Shown here: positions 44,701 to 53,896 of the stretch, piece after piece
Layout: each line of letters opens with the position of its first letter
How positions within the stretch are numbered: position 1 is the first letter of the stretch
Source: JACPDH01 sp041671505
GTDB taxonomy: Bacteria > Acidobacteriota > Thermoanaerobaculia > Gp7-AA8
Reading direction: 5' to 3'
NCBI GenBank assembly: GCA_041671505.1
Contig: JBAZBK010000016.1
Span: 89,342 to 153,341, forward strand
Length of the DNA: 64,000 nucleotides
Notes under the pieces: model-generated
Database searches by the model: none
The model's input: only the letters and a program-made list of their open reading frames with translations
What the model was told of the DNA's origin: nothing
Position numbers and translations under genes: made by a program

Positions 44701-47700
44701 ACTGGAGAGCCGCGAACTTCGTGTCGCCCGTATCCGTGATTCCGGTAAGCAGGCCGTTCCGATAGTCGAATCCCTGTGGTCGTTTGAATGCGTCGCCCAC
44801 AGCGGGATAGTCGAGGGTGGATAGTTGTCCAAGCAAATCGTATTTGAACGTCTGGACGAACGCGGCTCCATCGACGATTGTCCTCTTGAGCGACAGTTGC
44901 TCGCCCGCTCCTTCGTACTCGAACTGCTCCGCAACGATGGATTCCGTGCCGTCGTTCTGATTGTGTCGTTTGGCCTGGAGCAGCTTGCCATTCTTCGGGT
45001 AGAGGTAACCTGGGATATCGTCGTACTCGAATTCCTTGACTGTTTTCGGACCGTTGAAGACATAGCGGAGACGTCCGAGAGAGTCGTATTGGTAGGCGAG
45101 AGCGAACGCACCTGCTAGATCGGCCGTCAGCTTTGAGCTGAGCAGGTTTCCGCGAGCATCGTAGGTGTAGGTAGTGGTTCCGCGCTCCGGATGCGTCTCG
45201 CTCCGCAGTAGTCCACGGCCGTCAAAATCGAACGACCGGACCTGCGTCACCCCTTCAGTCAGGACCTCGGTCAGATTCTCGGCGACATCGTACGAATACA
45301 ACGTATTGATCGCGTCATCCTTCGAACCCGAGTCTTCGGTCACCGAGCGAAGACGCCCGAGCGCATCGAAGACCTCGGTCGTCGACGCGGGTGAAACATC
45401 CACGCCGACGGTGCGCGTCATCTCGCGAGAACCCTTGTAACTGATCAGTGTCGTCGTCCCATCCGGCGCTTCGACCGATATCGGACGTCCTGATTCGTCG
45501 TACCCCGTAGTGGTGAAGTGGCTCGGAGTTGGATGGAACTCCAATTCGGAGACCTTCCATTTGCGTCCCGTAGCGTCATATTTGGTTACGCGGTGAGCCA
45601 GGCCATCTGGCAATTGTTGAGCCTCCTCCTCGAGTCGCCCGAATCCGTCGTACCGGAACTCGGAGAGAGGAAGGTCAGCAGCGGGAGTCGCCTTAGCGGA
45701 CTCACCCTCACGGCGAACGACCATTACCGCACGCGCACGGGCGTTCCCGGAGGTTCCGGTCGCGCTCTGGTAGGCGTACGTCATCAACGCACCGGTCTGT
45801 GGGCGAATCTCCTCGGGACGTCCCAGAATGTCGTGCCGGAACGTCGTCAGGAAGCCCGAGGGAGAACGTCTCGCGTTCGGCAGCCCACTGATCGGGTCGA
45901 CGTCGTAGTCGATGGAAGGGAATGCGGCACCCGCTACCTGCACCCGAAGCAAATCTCCATAGCGCGAACCCGCACCGGCCGACTGCCTCGTGTACGTGAC
46001 GTCGAGCGCGGCCTGGCCAGGATCCGCAGCCATTTGGCTAACGTGCGACGACGTTTGTACCGCTGATCCCCAGCGGCGATACCGGCTCATGTTGCCGCGG
46101 TAGTGGTCAAAGTACTCGACGACATCGTCGGTAGCTCTCACTGGCGAGCTCGCCTTCAACCTGAGTGTGCGCTGGCGCTCGAGCAGCCCAGTAGTCTCAT
46201 CGAAGGACACCTCCCGATGGAGCCACTCCTCGCCTTCAGTGACCGCCTGGCCAGTGTTCTCGTCAAACGTTCTGCCACTTCCGGCGCGCGTCGATTGTTT
46301 CGTGTACATGCCAACGAGCCAGGGGGCGGTGGCAGTCGGAAGGCCCGTGCAACTCGTCGTAGTACCGTTCGTTTCGCACGAAACCGAAGGGTTGAAGTCC
46401 GTCTCGGTCGTTCGAGGGAACGACAAGCCGAATCCGGACACAGTCGTCTTGCGGAAGTTCCCTAGCCCGTCGAAGTCGCCGAAGACGGACAGCTTCTCGC
46501 TGCAGGACGGCTGGCAGTCGTCCTTGAAAACCGTCCGCTCCGCCACCTGTCGCTTATTGTTGTCTCCATCGGCGGTGCCAGCGTATTCCGAGTCCGCCGC
46601 CCACGCCACGTAGCTCTCACCCACCGGCGCTTCCGCACCATCAAGGCAAGCAGACGTCCTGCAAGTTTGCGTCGAAAGATACGCGAATGGTGAGAGTTCT
46701 GTGCCGAGGCCTGTACGAGTCGCGTCGCCCTGGGCGTTGATACGCGTGAATGGGAGGCCGTAGTCGCGACGCGACACATCCGGCGACTGAGCGGGAGAGC
46801 TCACCCACGACCACGTACTGTAGTAATTCGTTGTCGTCTGCCCATCCGGCGCGACCACGCTGTTGTATATGAACCGGACCGGGGGCCGCCTGAAACGCGT
46901 GACATCGCACCAGATGTCGGGCCCACACCTTGGAATCGGACCGTTCCCTTCGCACGTCGGCCACCCAGATAGGCTCTCCGGGCCAACACGCTCATTTATG
47001 TATCGCCATACTGCGGTCGCGGATGTGTTTAGGCCGTTCGCGTAATATCGCCGTTGCCTAACTCCGGGGCTTCGATCCAGGAACTTCTTCGGGTAGCAGA
47101 CGTCGTACTCGTCGAGGACCGCAGGTAAGCGGTAGATCTGATAATCCCACTCGATTGCACCCTTCGTCGGCAGCACCAGCGATCTGAGTGCCGCCTGCTG
47201 GCAAGTGGGAAGAGGGCCCTCGTCATCGGGCGGCGGCTGGTCGGATGGGAACGCATTGGTGTAGTAGTAGTCGAGTTGGTATGTCGGCAATGCCGAAGTT
47301 TCGTCCAATGCCGCCGTGGCCACGATACCGTTGAGAAACGGTACGGAGACGAAGTACTCGAGCGGGTCTTCATACAGCTGCGTCGTTTCACATCCCCTCG
47401 AGACACGAGGGCCAGGTGATTCTTCACTCGTGCTCACGATGTAGGTCAAGTCGTATGTCAATGTGCGGTTGGGCTGGTTTGAGCCGCTCGCATTCGATGC
47501 GACATCGAGCACAACGGAATCCACGACCTCTCGCGCGTACTCGGGGTCGCCGAGCGACACGTAGTTAATCACATGACTTCGGCCGATCGAGTCCGCGACG
47601 GTTACGCTCGTCACGCGGTTGTCGGGATCGTCCGCAGCACGCTGATAGGAAAAAGTCACCTCATTGAACGTGTCGGTACTGATCAGGTTTCGATCTCGGA

Positions 47701-48430
47701 TTCGAACGAGATCCCAGACGTAGGTATCAGACAGCCGTCGGAACTCGCGCACGATTCCATCGGGGGTCTCCACCATCCTGACGTCATCGCTGGCGTCGTC
47801 CGGATCGAGCGGGTTGCAGCTTCGAACCAGCCGCATTCGCGTATACGTCGAATCTCTGGTGTATTGAACTTCCTGCACTCCCAGCAATCCTTCGAGGCGG
47901 CTACCCCAGCAGGGCGACAACCCTGTCGCCGGATCTCCCGGGTGAAGCTTCGGAACGAATTCGTGCTGCGCACCATCGGGGCTCTCGTAAACCCAAGATT
48001 TGAATGAAGGGTCAGCCTCTCGTTCCTCGCTGCGATTTGTAGGATCCTCGGGCGCGATGAGCCTGCCAAGGTGCAGCTGCCACCCAATCCCGGCGTTTGA
48101 TCGAATCTCCGGATGTGCTTCAACGTACTTGTGGGTCGCGTCCAGGTCGGGATGCTTTGGCGGATAGAGTTCATGATCCCATACCTTGCTGTTGTAATGG
48201 AGCGCGAATTGGTAAGAGAGGTTCGCGCCTACATGAAACTCTGGACCGATCGGTATTCGCAACGACATGTTCCCGTTGAACATGTTTACGCTGTCGACAT
48301 CACCTACTGCAAAGGTCTTGTCGGCGGCGAATCCACGTTCGATATTCGGGTGAGGAAACGCCTGTGCATGCATTCCGGGCGCTACGAGGACGGTAAGCAG
48401 CAGGGTAGCCGTGGCCAGTCTTTGATTCAT
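38753..48430 (-). CDS. giant exported RHS/YD-repeat and Ig-repeat protein
   Basis: The protein has 3225 residues and a signal peptide ending at GMHAQ. Residues about 20-1270 form an RHS-type shell: TcdB-like N-terminal sheets (VDSVNMFNGNMSLRIPIGP) and YD repeats (YDALGRL, YTYDARGNLLSS, YQYDSLGRLRYVF), ending abruptly without the conserved RHS core. From about 1275 to 2980 there are Ig-like/PKD-like beta domains, at first distinct and then a long series of about 90-residue repeats (VTVPAGAATVTF, VPAGQTSTTFTI, ASTSATFTVTS). A terminal domain of about 220 residues (TLLIAVVSGRKDP, LYLLEYSGVM) is adhesin-like. GGAG precedes the ATG. Probably a cell-surface or secreted shell protein; the core/toxin gene follows 46 bp downstream. 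Confidence 0.85.
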   Translation of the reverse strand: MNQRLATATLLLTVLVAPGMHAQAFPHPNIERGFAADKTFAVGDVDSVNMFNGNMSLRIPIGPEFHVGANLSYQFALHYNSKVWDHELYPPKHPDLDATHKYVEAHPEIRSNAGIGWQLHLGRLIAPEDPTNRSEEREADPSFKSWVYESPDGAQHEFVPKLHPGDPATGLSPCWGSRLEGLLGVQEVQYTRDSTYTRMRLVRSCNPLDPDDASDDVRMVETPDGIVREFRRLSDTYVWDLVRIRDRNLISTDTFNEVTFSYQRAADDPDNRVTSVTVADSIGRSHVINYVSLGDPEYAREVVDSVVLDVASNASGSNQPNRTLTYDLTYIVSTSEESPGPRVSRGCETTQLYEDPLEYFVSVPFLNGIVATAALDETSALPTYQLDYYYTNAFPSDQPPPDDEGPLPTCQQAALRSLVLPTKGAIEWDYQIYRLPAVLDEYDVCYPKKFLDRSPGVRQRRYYANGLNTSATAVWRYINERVGPESLSGWPTCEGNGPIPRCGPDIWCDVTRFRRPPVRFIYNSVVAPDGQTTTNYYSTWSWVSSPAQSPDVSRRDYGLPFTRINAQGDATRTGLGTELSPFAYLSTQTCRTSACLDGAEAPVGESYVAWAADSEYAGTADGDNNKRQVAERTVFKDDCQPSCSEKLSVFGDFDGLGNFRKTTVSGFGLSFPRTTETDFNPSVSCETNGTTTSCTGLPTATAPWLVGMYTKQSTRAGSGRTFDENTGQAVTEGEEWLHREVSFDETTGLLERQRTLRLKASSPVRATDDVVEYFDHYRGNMSRYRRWGSAVQTSSHVSQMAADPGQAALDVTYTRQSAGAGSRYGDLLRVQVAGAAFPSIDYDVDPISGLPNARRSPSGFLTTFRHDILGRPEEIRPQTGALMTYAYQSATGTSGNARARAVMVVRREGESAKATPAADLPLSEFRYDGFGRLEEEAQQLPDGLAHRVTKYDATGRKWKVSELEFHPTPSHFTTTGYDESGRPISVEAPDGTTTLISYKGSREMTRTVGVDVSPASTTEVFDALGRLRSVTEDSGSKDDAINTLYSYDVAENLTEVLTEGVTQVRSFDFDGRGLLRSETHPERGTTTYTYDARGNLLSSKLTADLAGAFALAYQYDSLGRLRYVFNGPKTVKEFEYDDIPGYLYPKNGKLLQAKRHNQNDGTESIVAEQFEYEGAGEQLSLKRTIVDGAAFVQTFKYDLLGQLSTLDYPAVGDAFKRPQGFDYRNGLLTGITDTGDTKFAALQYHANGLVEKVHHLNGVDDTIAVDPSNRMARPRSIEFRNFGEPLGGTCPGVTFEMQSTNVVVNEGADALLSITLNADPTKYDFEWFQITPEGETSVGIGSSYTVINVTELATYFVKFRPKLHTVCGPEQDSPLVTVQPCKVRIESVPTRVYGSATEVITLSVDAAGPGALSYKWFWLSGQPGSESENEIANETASSIVLDTTKGDPFTKSLYRVKVALDCGSSLSSEATSDAITVTRCDPPEASIPDHLDVIDQLPWSLFVETEQPSPDDEKWTIGVYKGVRGDTSSPLKIWRRTSERWYGGWNIDDIPPLTESSMIWVRVSRDGEPDCNNDLPEVEVIIWPVLAAVVVHPDYLIGGWEATATVTLNRELQAGESVKLTIDPGADIARFRSSGGSLSSSVTLYPTGTSAAVAIVTNQNATALRNLRVLATFQYTSNGVIKSSGRQRFWWFRVRPPYIDSMTKTGSVPGVRSETLIGGMSTDVTITLDAAAPPGGANISLLTFGDAKNFINFPSSVVIAEGSQSVSFPIHTFETTTPMDLGIRASYGESNSGYGVYLRPYLSFSITEASVTGGRIAHGTVTWGLPATVDEVITLSSSNTTVAGVPATVTIPAGSSSASFEISTQGVSSPTIVEITATCPQGSVKGSLALNPATSFDVTLAATAAPSGSETEGTIILEGPAGPGGATFTLSSAEVTFSTNTSANTVVIPQGQSTINFGIETPQLFTSNDATITVTRGTETRQVILRLIKLSLTRVELSSATVMAGSSVTGTVYLSSPSAYDIGVNLWTTDELSATVSSPAIVRKGESSATFSVTALHDAPAESVQIVAKLSSTQVSSGYLTITPAVLGLSITPPLVVGGSAAQGTINLGGPGGGTVALSVSRPDLVILPSSSITIPPGNSAGTFSLTTHQVTQETVVQIEARTGNVIQRADLTLVAAQIERVEWTDYVLGGNPAPGLVWLTAVPLADTLVEIRYSSIPSSWTSFNVTVPAGQRSAPFTITTPRTDTWRTYLVDASCGGVTRRAYLRFGPYEVTSLALDTPDAFDTQRVNLTVSLNGAAPVGGVEVALTTSYGDLTPIPAIVTVPQGASNLVIPIDLPLGYSGEATLTATLASSTQSVVLTVSLIQANSFTITPSVAYGGQSLNATIGLNAAPGAPWHVVFTQFSGPASLEMSVPTVDVPAGQTSTTFTIGSTANALGDATLRINGGIARTVNFLPSVTSISSSLTTMTPSKTATGTVALNGVGGGTVTLTSSAPSLLSVPASVYVDPASTSATFTVTSSGTIAATTVVTVTATTGPSSRTMQITVQPTELYAFAFAPATVEGGTSTTGNIYLTNLAPAGGADVTLTNASGLVTVPATVTVPAGAATVTFPVGTLAVATTQSVDVSASQGGITKSATLTLQPAPPPAIATFTLDRTEAYDTQRVNLTITLERAAPVGGASVSLASSYPALTPVAAAVTVPQGQTNLEVPIDLPVGFSGSATITATMSGASKSVTLNVQLIKVASLSITPVSLYGSQPATGTITLNATPGAEWRVYFQQITGTAAGQVTVPIVNVPAGQTSTTFTISSTASAVGSLTVRASTTVAYSINYLPAVASVSSSLTAMLPATTATGTVTLNGTGGATVTLSSSNPALLSVPASVTVGAASTSATFTITSAASIPAATNVTITATTGPISKTTTISVVPCQAAPTITPPQSPTIQSGQTATLSVVASSTSPMTYAWFQGTSGTTTNPVGTNSASFTTPALTTTTPYWVRVSNVCGSANSATVTVTVAPPPPPQIARRQTTFSLASSQTSITANWPQPTQTGTLLIAVVSGRKDPNGAVIWTPPAGWVHATTQEWNNIKSSIYIIPNNAGNRTSERFTVAAGYHDQTLYLLEYSGVMATNPLDKSAGTGGNTNTGTVQSGNTANTVQPKELVITAFTTYTPTDFSSPTNGFVELYDKFVGNRLTAAVYERITTASGAQGHVATVGVPEQWTGMVVTFRSADTN
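39670..41600 (-). repeat. in-frame supra-repeat within the giant gene
   Basis: Two blocks of several Ig-like domains are homologous. The pair of landmarks DTQRVNLTVSL (coded near 41585) and DTQRVNLTITL (coded near 40455) lie about 1.13 kb (377 residues) apart, and downstream domains such as SLLSVPASV, ASTSATF and VTATTGP occur in both in the same order. This indicates duplication of a multi-domain unit. Confidence 0.7.
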
Positions 48431-48459
48431 CGTTGTGTCTCCGGCGTCTCGTCGAGGGA

Positions 48460-49179
48460 TCAGTTCGCCTGCGGCAGAATCTCGACCACGTAGTAGGACA
48501 TGCGAACAGCGTCGATCGCGACGACTACATCGTGTGGCTTGAGGACGTCGAGCGAGCCCGCCGATGCCGTCACCGGGGTCATTCTTGCGAGCGGGTGGGA
48601 CGACCAGCCAGGTCGCGCGCGATCCTCATCGGTCATGCCGCCCCTCGCCGCAATCATCTTCCAGACTCCCTGTTTCGGCCGGACCACGGAGATCTGAAGC
48701 TGCCGCCTCGTTGTCTCGAACCTGTCGGGACGAGCCTGTGTAGAGCCGGGCTGCAAGCCGTTCGCGAAGGGGCTTGAGGTCATCTGGATCGCGCCACCCG
48801 AGGGCGCTCCGGCGATGTACGCTCCAGAGCCCGTATCGATCGCCACCCAAACCGAGCTGAAGGGAACCCCCCCTGCGACGAGCATCTCGCATCGGCCAGT
48901 GGCATCGCATGGGCTCAGGTCTGTGGCATGCTGGACGGAGGTGGCGAAGTCTTTCGTCTTGCGCGCGACCTGCACCCACGCAATCTCTCCGGAGGGCGTG
49001 GCACCCTCTACTACCACACGACCGCTTGAGAACGACATCTTGAGTGCAGAGGGCGAGGCTTTCGCAGCCTCGGCGGGGACCGCGACGCCCGACAACACGA
49101 CGCTGAGCATCGAAATACTCACCACCGTTGCGATGCGGCGTACGATCCTCTCGGGGGGCAGAGCGTTCTCTTTGATCAC
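48460..49179 (-). CDS. exported protein leading the RHS operon
   Basis: The protein has 239 residues from a GTG start, with GAGGAG 7 bases upstream. After a charged N-terminus a hydrophobic signal (RRIATVVSISMLSVVLSGVAVPAEA) leads to a beta-rich domain: LKMSFSSGRVVVEGATPSGEIAWVQVARK, VWVAIDTGSGAYIAGAPSGGAI and a C-terminal WKMIAARGGMTDEDR to HDVVVAIDAVRMSYYVVEILPQ. The family was not recognised. It lies 29 bp upstream of the giant RHS gene on the same strand and is therefore likely part of the same export or surface system; some RHS loci carry a small assembly or adaptor protein in this position. Confidence 0.7.
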   Translation of the reverse strand: MIKENALPPERIVRRIATVVSISMLSVVLSGVAVPAEAAKASPSALKMSFSSGRVVVEGATPSGEIAWVQVARKTKDFATSVQHATDLSPCDATGRCEMLVAGGVPFSSVWVAIDTGSGAYIAGAPSGGAIQMTSSPFANGLQPGSTQARPDRFETTRRQLQISVVRPKQGVWKMIAARGGMTDEDRARPGWSSHPLARMTPVTASAGSLDVLKPHDVVVAIDAVRMSYYVVEILPQAN

Positions 49180-50430
49180 TTGCGACTCCTCTCGTCCATT
49201 GCCATTGATACCGTTACAGCGCGACTGTCGCGAGCCTCCCGCGGACTGCTTCACGTCAACCGATCAGACTTCCGGCTGGAGTCTAGGTGCGGTACCAACC
49301 TGCTCACCGCGTCGGCGCGCACTAGACAGCGATTTGGGAGATCATTCCGTGACGCCCGTTGTCCGCGGCCGAACGCGACCAATGCTACTGATCCGCCATT
49401 CGGTACGTTCGAAACCTCGACTACGTCGCCTCGAGCTGTCGCGAGGATATGTGCCTGGCCATATGGCGGAAGCCACATCAACATCGGGGAGGGCGCCATT
49501 ATAGAGAAAGCGAGTGGAAAGCGATTCGTCAACGCTCACCTCATAGGCCGTTCGGAGCTTCGAGCCAGCCGTATTCAACAACAGTCCCGATGTTTCGGGA
49601 AACGGGCGCGCTGCACGCTTTAGGCTTACCTATCGCCCGCGCGGTATCTTGAAACTCAATTCCGCCCTTCAACCTGTATCTTCTTGAAAAGAATTCCTCG
49701 GTCCCCACGCCCCCTGGAGCACTCGGGCCGGCTTCGCAGAGCGCGCATAGCGCGTAGGACGTTCAGCTCGGAGTAAGACCGAGGGCCACCAAACTGAGCT
49801 TGCACGTTTACAGGTTGGCCGATTCGTTCGTCCCCAGCCGTGTCCACCGTCACCGTTCGGAGTGACTGCACTCGCGGTGCTGACGGGAGCGCCGACCCTT
49901 AATCAACCACCGGCGCAATTCACGATGCGCTGGGATGCCATTGTTCAGCGCTGCGTTTGTCTCGCGGCTTGTCCTTAACGCGCCTGCTCTCCATCCACGT
50001 TCGTTTCAATGTCATTAATGCGGAAGATAGCGCGGTACCTACGCATCTCCTCGCAGCTCAAATAGACGCTGCCGAGCCGTCTGACCTGTATTCGAAGCGA
50101 GGGCGCCGTACCCCGTTCTCCTCCTTAGAGCGTCAGCCTAAGCGGCGAGAGGAGACGGAGTCGTTGGCCACTCGGGGGGGTCCGGTGGGATCGTGCAGCC
50201 GAGTAAGCCCGCGGTTTGGCCCTTGCCGCGCGGTTCGAGCGTGCTCCTACGGACCTGTCGTACGGAGCTCAGCGCTGCGTCGACGAAACTTTTCGAGGGC
50301 CGGCGATTGTAGTGAACGTATTGGGAATGCAAATCACCGCGCGGGACCGCCGATACGAAGACCGCAGGCCTGATCACATCTGCGCGGACGTAATGCCACA
50401 CGTCAGAGCGCCCGAGTATCTTTCGTGATT
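49180..50430. other. gene-poor stretch
   Basis: About 1.25 kb has no frame that resembles a protein: the frames are short, overlapping and of biased composition on both strands. No tRNA-like clover, hairpin series or heptamer array was seen. It lies upstream of the RHS operon and of the decayed signalling genes and may be degraded gene remnants plus the RHS promoter. Confidence 0.5.
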
Positions 50431-50439
50431 CCTTCGACT

Positions 50440-51115
50440 CTTGTAGGATCGGGACGATCGCTACCCTGGTCGTCTAGGGATTCACGCAGGCCACCGAAGC
50501 TCGCGAACTGGCATCTGCTAGACGCCTCAGTCTCTCGACTCGCAAGGCGCCCGCCCTCCTGGATGCGCTGCTGGCTGTCGGCTCCGGCCGCGGTCTCGCG
50601 TGGCGTGCTCTACGAGTCGCTCTGGCACGACACATGTGTGGAGGAGGCGAATCTGCAGCCTCTCATCCACGAGTTTTGAACGGAGCTCGTTGCTGATGCT
50701 CCTAAGCCTCGCTTCGTGAAGGCGGTGCGCCGCTTCGGCTATCGCCTCGGCGCCGATTTGCAGTCTCCGGATCGACCTTCGACTGAGCCCCCTCGCTTCA
50801 TCGTCCGCGTCGAGCGAAAAGAGAGTGGGTTCGCCGACTAACGGGAGCTCGTGAGTCGAGATCTGACCGTCGTCATCCATGTCACAAAAAGCGATTTCTC
50901 TCGTAGGCACGCGGTATTCGTCGTGCGCGGAGAAAGCGTTTGAGTGGAGGATCTCGGAAGCAAGGACGGGAGGTTCGCCAGCGAGATCCGAACGGTGGGT
51001 CCGCCTCCCGTCTTCCCCGGCAATGCGCCGTGAACCGCATCGTTGACGATCGTCTCAGGCCTGCGCTCGGAGGAAACGGCTGACACCAATTCGACATCCC
51101 ACAGGTGCGACCCTC
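50440..51115 (+). pseudogene. decayed winged-helix/FHA regulator
   Basis: Two frames together spell a response-regulator-type winged helix. In the first, TEARELASARRLSLSTRKAPALLDALLAVGSG reads from about 50490. After a frameshift near 50600 the second gives VLYESLWHDTCVEEANLQPLIHEF, then TGA (50677), then TELVADAPKPRFVKAVRRFGYRLGA, the conserved wing. In the same frame a linker, TAA (50839), SRRHAVFVVRGESV, TGA (50941) and VEDLGSKDGRF form a forkhead-associated (FHA) phosphothreonine-binding domain, with another TGA at 51031. At least four nonsense codons and one frameshift rule out a functional gene. The intact parent would be a winged-helix DNA-binding protein fused to FHA. Confidence 0.8.
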
Positions 51116-51230
51116 CGGCACGTATCGCGCAGCGTGGTGTTCCCGCTGTCGCAGCAACGACAGCATCGCTGGCACGAGTCATTTGTCCGCCTCCGATCGG
51201 AGGGCCGGTAAATGGGGTCACGTTCAACGG

Positions 51231-53686
51231 TCAGCGCTTATGCGGCGGCCGCCCTCGATCCTCAGCACTCGGCATTGACCCCTCAGTAACGACGTCCTTG
51301 CGGAGCGGCCCTGACTCAATCAGCACGACGTGGCTCGTGATCGAACCGCGGGCGCAGGCGAGGTAGCGGCTGTCGGGAGACCAAGTGAACCAAGAGATCT
51401 CCGAGCCGTCGGCAAAGGCGCAACCCGCTCGGGCGCCGCTCCGTCGATCGCTTGTCACCAGATGTCGGCCACCCGTTTCCCTTACGAACGAACGTGAGCG
51501 CGCGGCCGTGGGGCGTCCAGCAAGTCTTGTGATTGGTGGCGCCGGACCAGAAGTTCACGGGGATGTCGAGCAGAGTACGCGGCGCCGCTTCACCGACTGG
51601 CACGACGGCGATCCTTGGACGCGTCTGCGCGGGACTCCACCAGGAGCGCGCGAGTATCATCCCGTCGGGCAAGATCGAAGGCAAGGCCGCCGTCAGCTGT
51701 TCGCGCCGGCCTCCCCCCAGGCTCACACGCCAGACCGTTCGGACGCCCGAGCTGTTCGTGTGAAACTAGACCCATTGGGCGTCGCGCGACACCGACGGGC
51801 TCGTCTCGTGAGGTCCCGTCGTGAGGGCGACCGGCGCGTTGTCGTCGGCATTCACGCGCCAGATGTTAGGCCGTACGCCGCACATCGACACGAAGACGAG
51901 GTAGCGGCTGTCGGCGGTCGCATCGGGGAGCACATCACTGTGCCCGTCCGAGAGCCGCGGCGGCGCGCCTCCCGGCGGTAAAACCGACCAGCGATCGCGC
52001 TCGTCGCTTCCTTCCGAGGCATAGACGACCCTGCCGTCGGCAGTCCAGGTCAGCCCGCTCGCGCCGTCGATGTTCTCCGACGACGGTACGAGCAGCCGCG
52101 CGCGCGCCGAATCGCCCCCAGGGACGAGCCAGAGCTTCGAGCTCTGCGTCTTCTGCAGCGTGAGAAGGCTCTTGCCGTCGGGCGCGACGCTGAGCGCCTC
52201 GTAGTCGTTGAGGTCGTTCGTGATCCGGCGCCCGGCGCCTCCGCCGCGCGCGACCAGCCAGAGCTGATTCCAGGTCGTCGTCACCGACTCCTTGCCGTTG
52301 ACGACGAGCCAGTCGCCCTCGCCGGCGCAGGCGAGACTCTCGGTCATCCGCCAGCCGGGGCCGATCCAGCGCATCGCACAATCCTCGATCGCGACTTCCA
52401 TCAGGCGGGTCTCGAAGCCCTCAGTGAACGCCCCGAGGCTCGCGATGAGATGCTTCCCGTCGGGAGCGCAGGTCACGGAACCCCACGCGTCGGGCAGCTT
52501 TCGAGCGCTGATCGTATTCCGCTCCGAGCCATCGGCCTTGACGACCATCAGCAGCGTCTCACCGAGCTTCCGGTCCTGGGGCGTGTAGGTGATCCAGATG
52601 CCGTCGCGCGATATCGCGATTCTGCCGTGCATGTCCTCGAGAATCGTCTGCGTTGCGCCTCCGCCGAGAAGCGGCACGCGGCGGACCGATCCGAGATTGC
52701 TCGCGTTGTCGGCGCTCACGTCGTAGACGTATTCTCCGTTAGGCGAGATGATGCAGTCGACGTAATGGACCTCGCCGAGCGGCACGAGCGCCACGTCACT
52801 TGTGGTCGCGATCTGCCGGACCCAGAGGCTCTGCCCCTTCCCCTCGTCGACGGCGTGGACGAGATACCGGCCGTCCGGAGAGAGAGCCATCGTGACCGAC
52901 TTCGACGTTCCGCTGATGCGACGGATCTTCATCGACTCGAACGGCTCCGGAGCGGGGCCGCGGCGCATCACGAATGCGAGCGCGGCGAGGGCGAACGCGG
53001 CCACGACCACCGCGGTGATCAGCGGCACGCGGCGTCTTCGAGCGGTCGCGGGCGGCCTCGACGCTCGGGGCGTCGACGCGGGAGGAATCGTATCGAACTG
53101 CCGTTTGATCTCGCGCAGCTCGACCGCGAGATCCTTCATCGACTGGAACCGCTCCTCCGGATCCTTCGCCAGGCATCGTCGCGCGATCCACGCGAGCTCG
53201 GGCGGCGCGTCGGGCGCGCGCTCCAGCAAGGGCTGCGGCTACGCGTGAAGGATTCAGATCGCGGTGAATGATCCCCGACGTATGCGCCTTCGCGAGCCCC
53301 TCGGCCGCCTGCGCCAGCACGTCGATCTTCTGTCGTAGCGTGAACCCCGGCTCGAGAATCTTCGTCCGGAGCGTCTCTCCCTCGATCAACTCCATCGCGA
53401 TGTAGTGCGTCTGCCGCGTGCCGTCGGGCCCGGGAATGCCGGTCCTGCCGATTTCGTGGATCGTGACGATGTTCGGGTGGTTGAGGGCCGAGGCCGCCTT
53501 GGTTTCCTGGACGAAGCGCTGGACCAGGTCCTTCATCCCGACGAGGTGGGGAGCGAGAATCTTGACCGCGATGTAGCGGTCGAGCGCGGGATCGTACGCC
53601 TTGTAGACCTCGCCCATTCGTCCGACGCCGAGGACCGAAACGATCGTGAAGTCTCCGACGGTAGCACCGGGCGGGAACGAGGGCAT
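51231..53686 (-). pseudogene. decayed Ser/Thr protein kinase with PD40/WD40-like repeats
   Basis: The N-terminal kinase lobe is intact (GVGRMGEVYKAYDPALDRYIAVKIL, NIVTIHEIG, HRDLNPS near 53255). The C-lobe, including the DFG and APE motifs, is missing, and the frame jumps directly to LLERAPDAPPELAWIARRCLAKDPEERFQS (53232), so roughly 100 residues were deleted. Downstream a membrane helix (VPLITAVVVAAFALAALAFVM) leads to PD40-type beta-propeller repeats (SPDGRYLVHAV, SPNGEYVYDVS, TADGRVVYASEGSDERDRWSVLPPGG). A TAG at 51766 replaces a likely tyrosine (AQWV-stop-FHTNSSG), and a frameshift near 51470 separates the last propeller piece (SWFTWSPDSRYLACARG). Typical of acidobacterial sensor kinases, but nonfunctional. 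Confidence 0.85.
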
Positions 53687-53712
53687 GGACGCGCTTTCGG
53701 CCGGAATTGTAT

Positions 53713-53868
53713 GCGCTGGGAAACGCGAAACGCGGAACGCGAAACGCGAGACGGACGTGCGTCGGATAACGCCCCGGGGCCCCGGTCAGGCCTCGATTTC
53801 GCGGCGCCGTGGCACCGCCGCACCCTCCCCGGTTCCGCGTTTCTCGTTTCGCGTTCCGCGTTTAGGGC
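53713..53868. repeat. heptamer-array inverted repeat
   Basis: The left arm at 53717-53754 (gaaacgc, gaaacgc, ggaacgc, gaaacgc, gagacgg) and right arm at 53832-53865 (gcgtttc, tcgtttc, gcgttcc, gcgttta) are complementary. A GC palindrome (ccccggggccccgg, about 53771) lies between them. It is directly upstream of the helicase gene. Confidence 0.8.
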
Positions 53869-53896
53869 ACGCAGGTGTTAGCATCACCCCGTCTAT

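Noticed and set aside
49957..50373. 138-codon plus-strand frame upstream of the decayed regulator
   Set aside because: No domain, no ribosome site and compositional bias typical of a random open frame.
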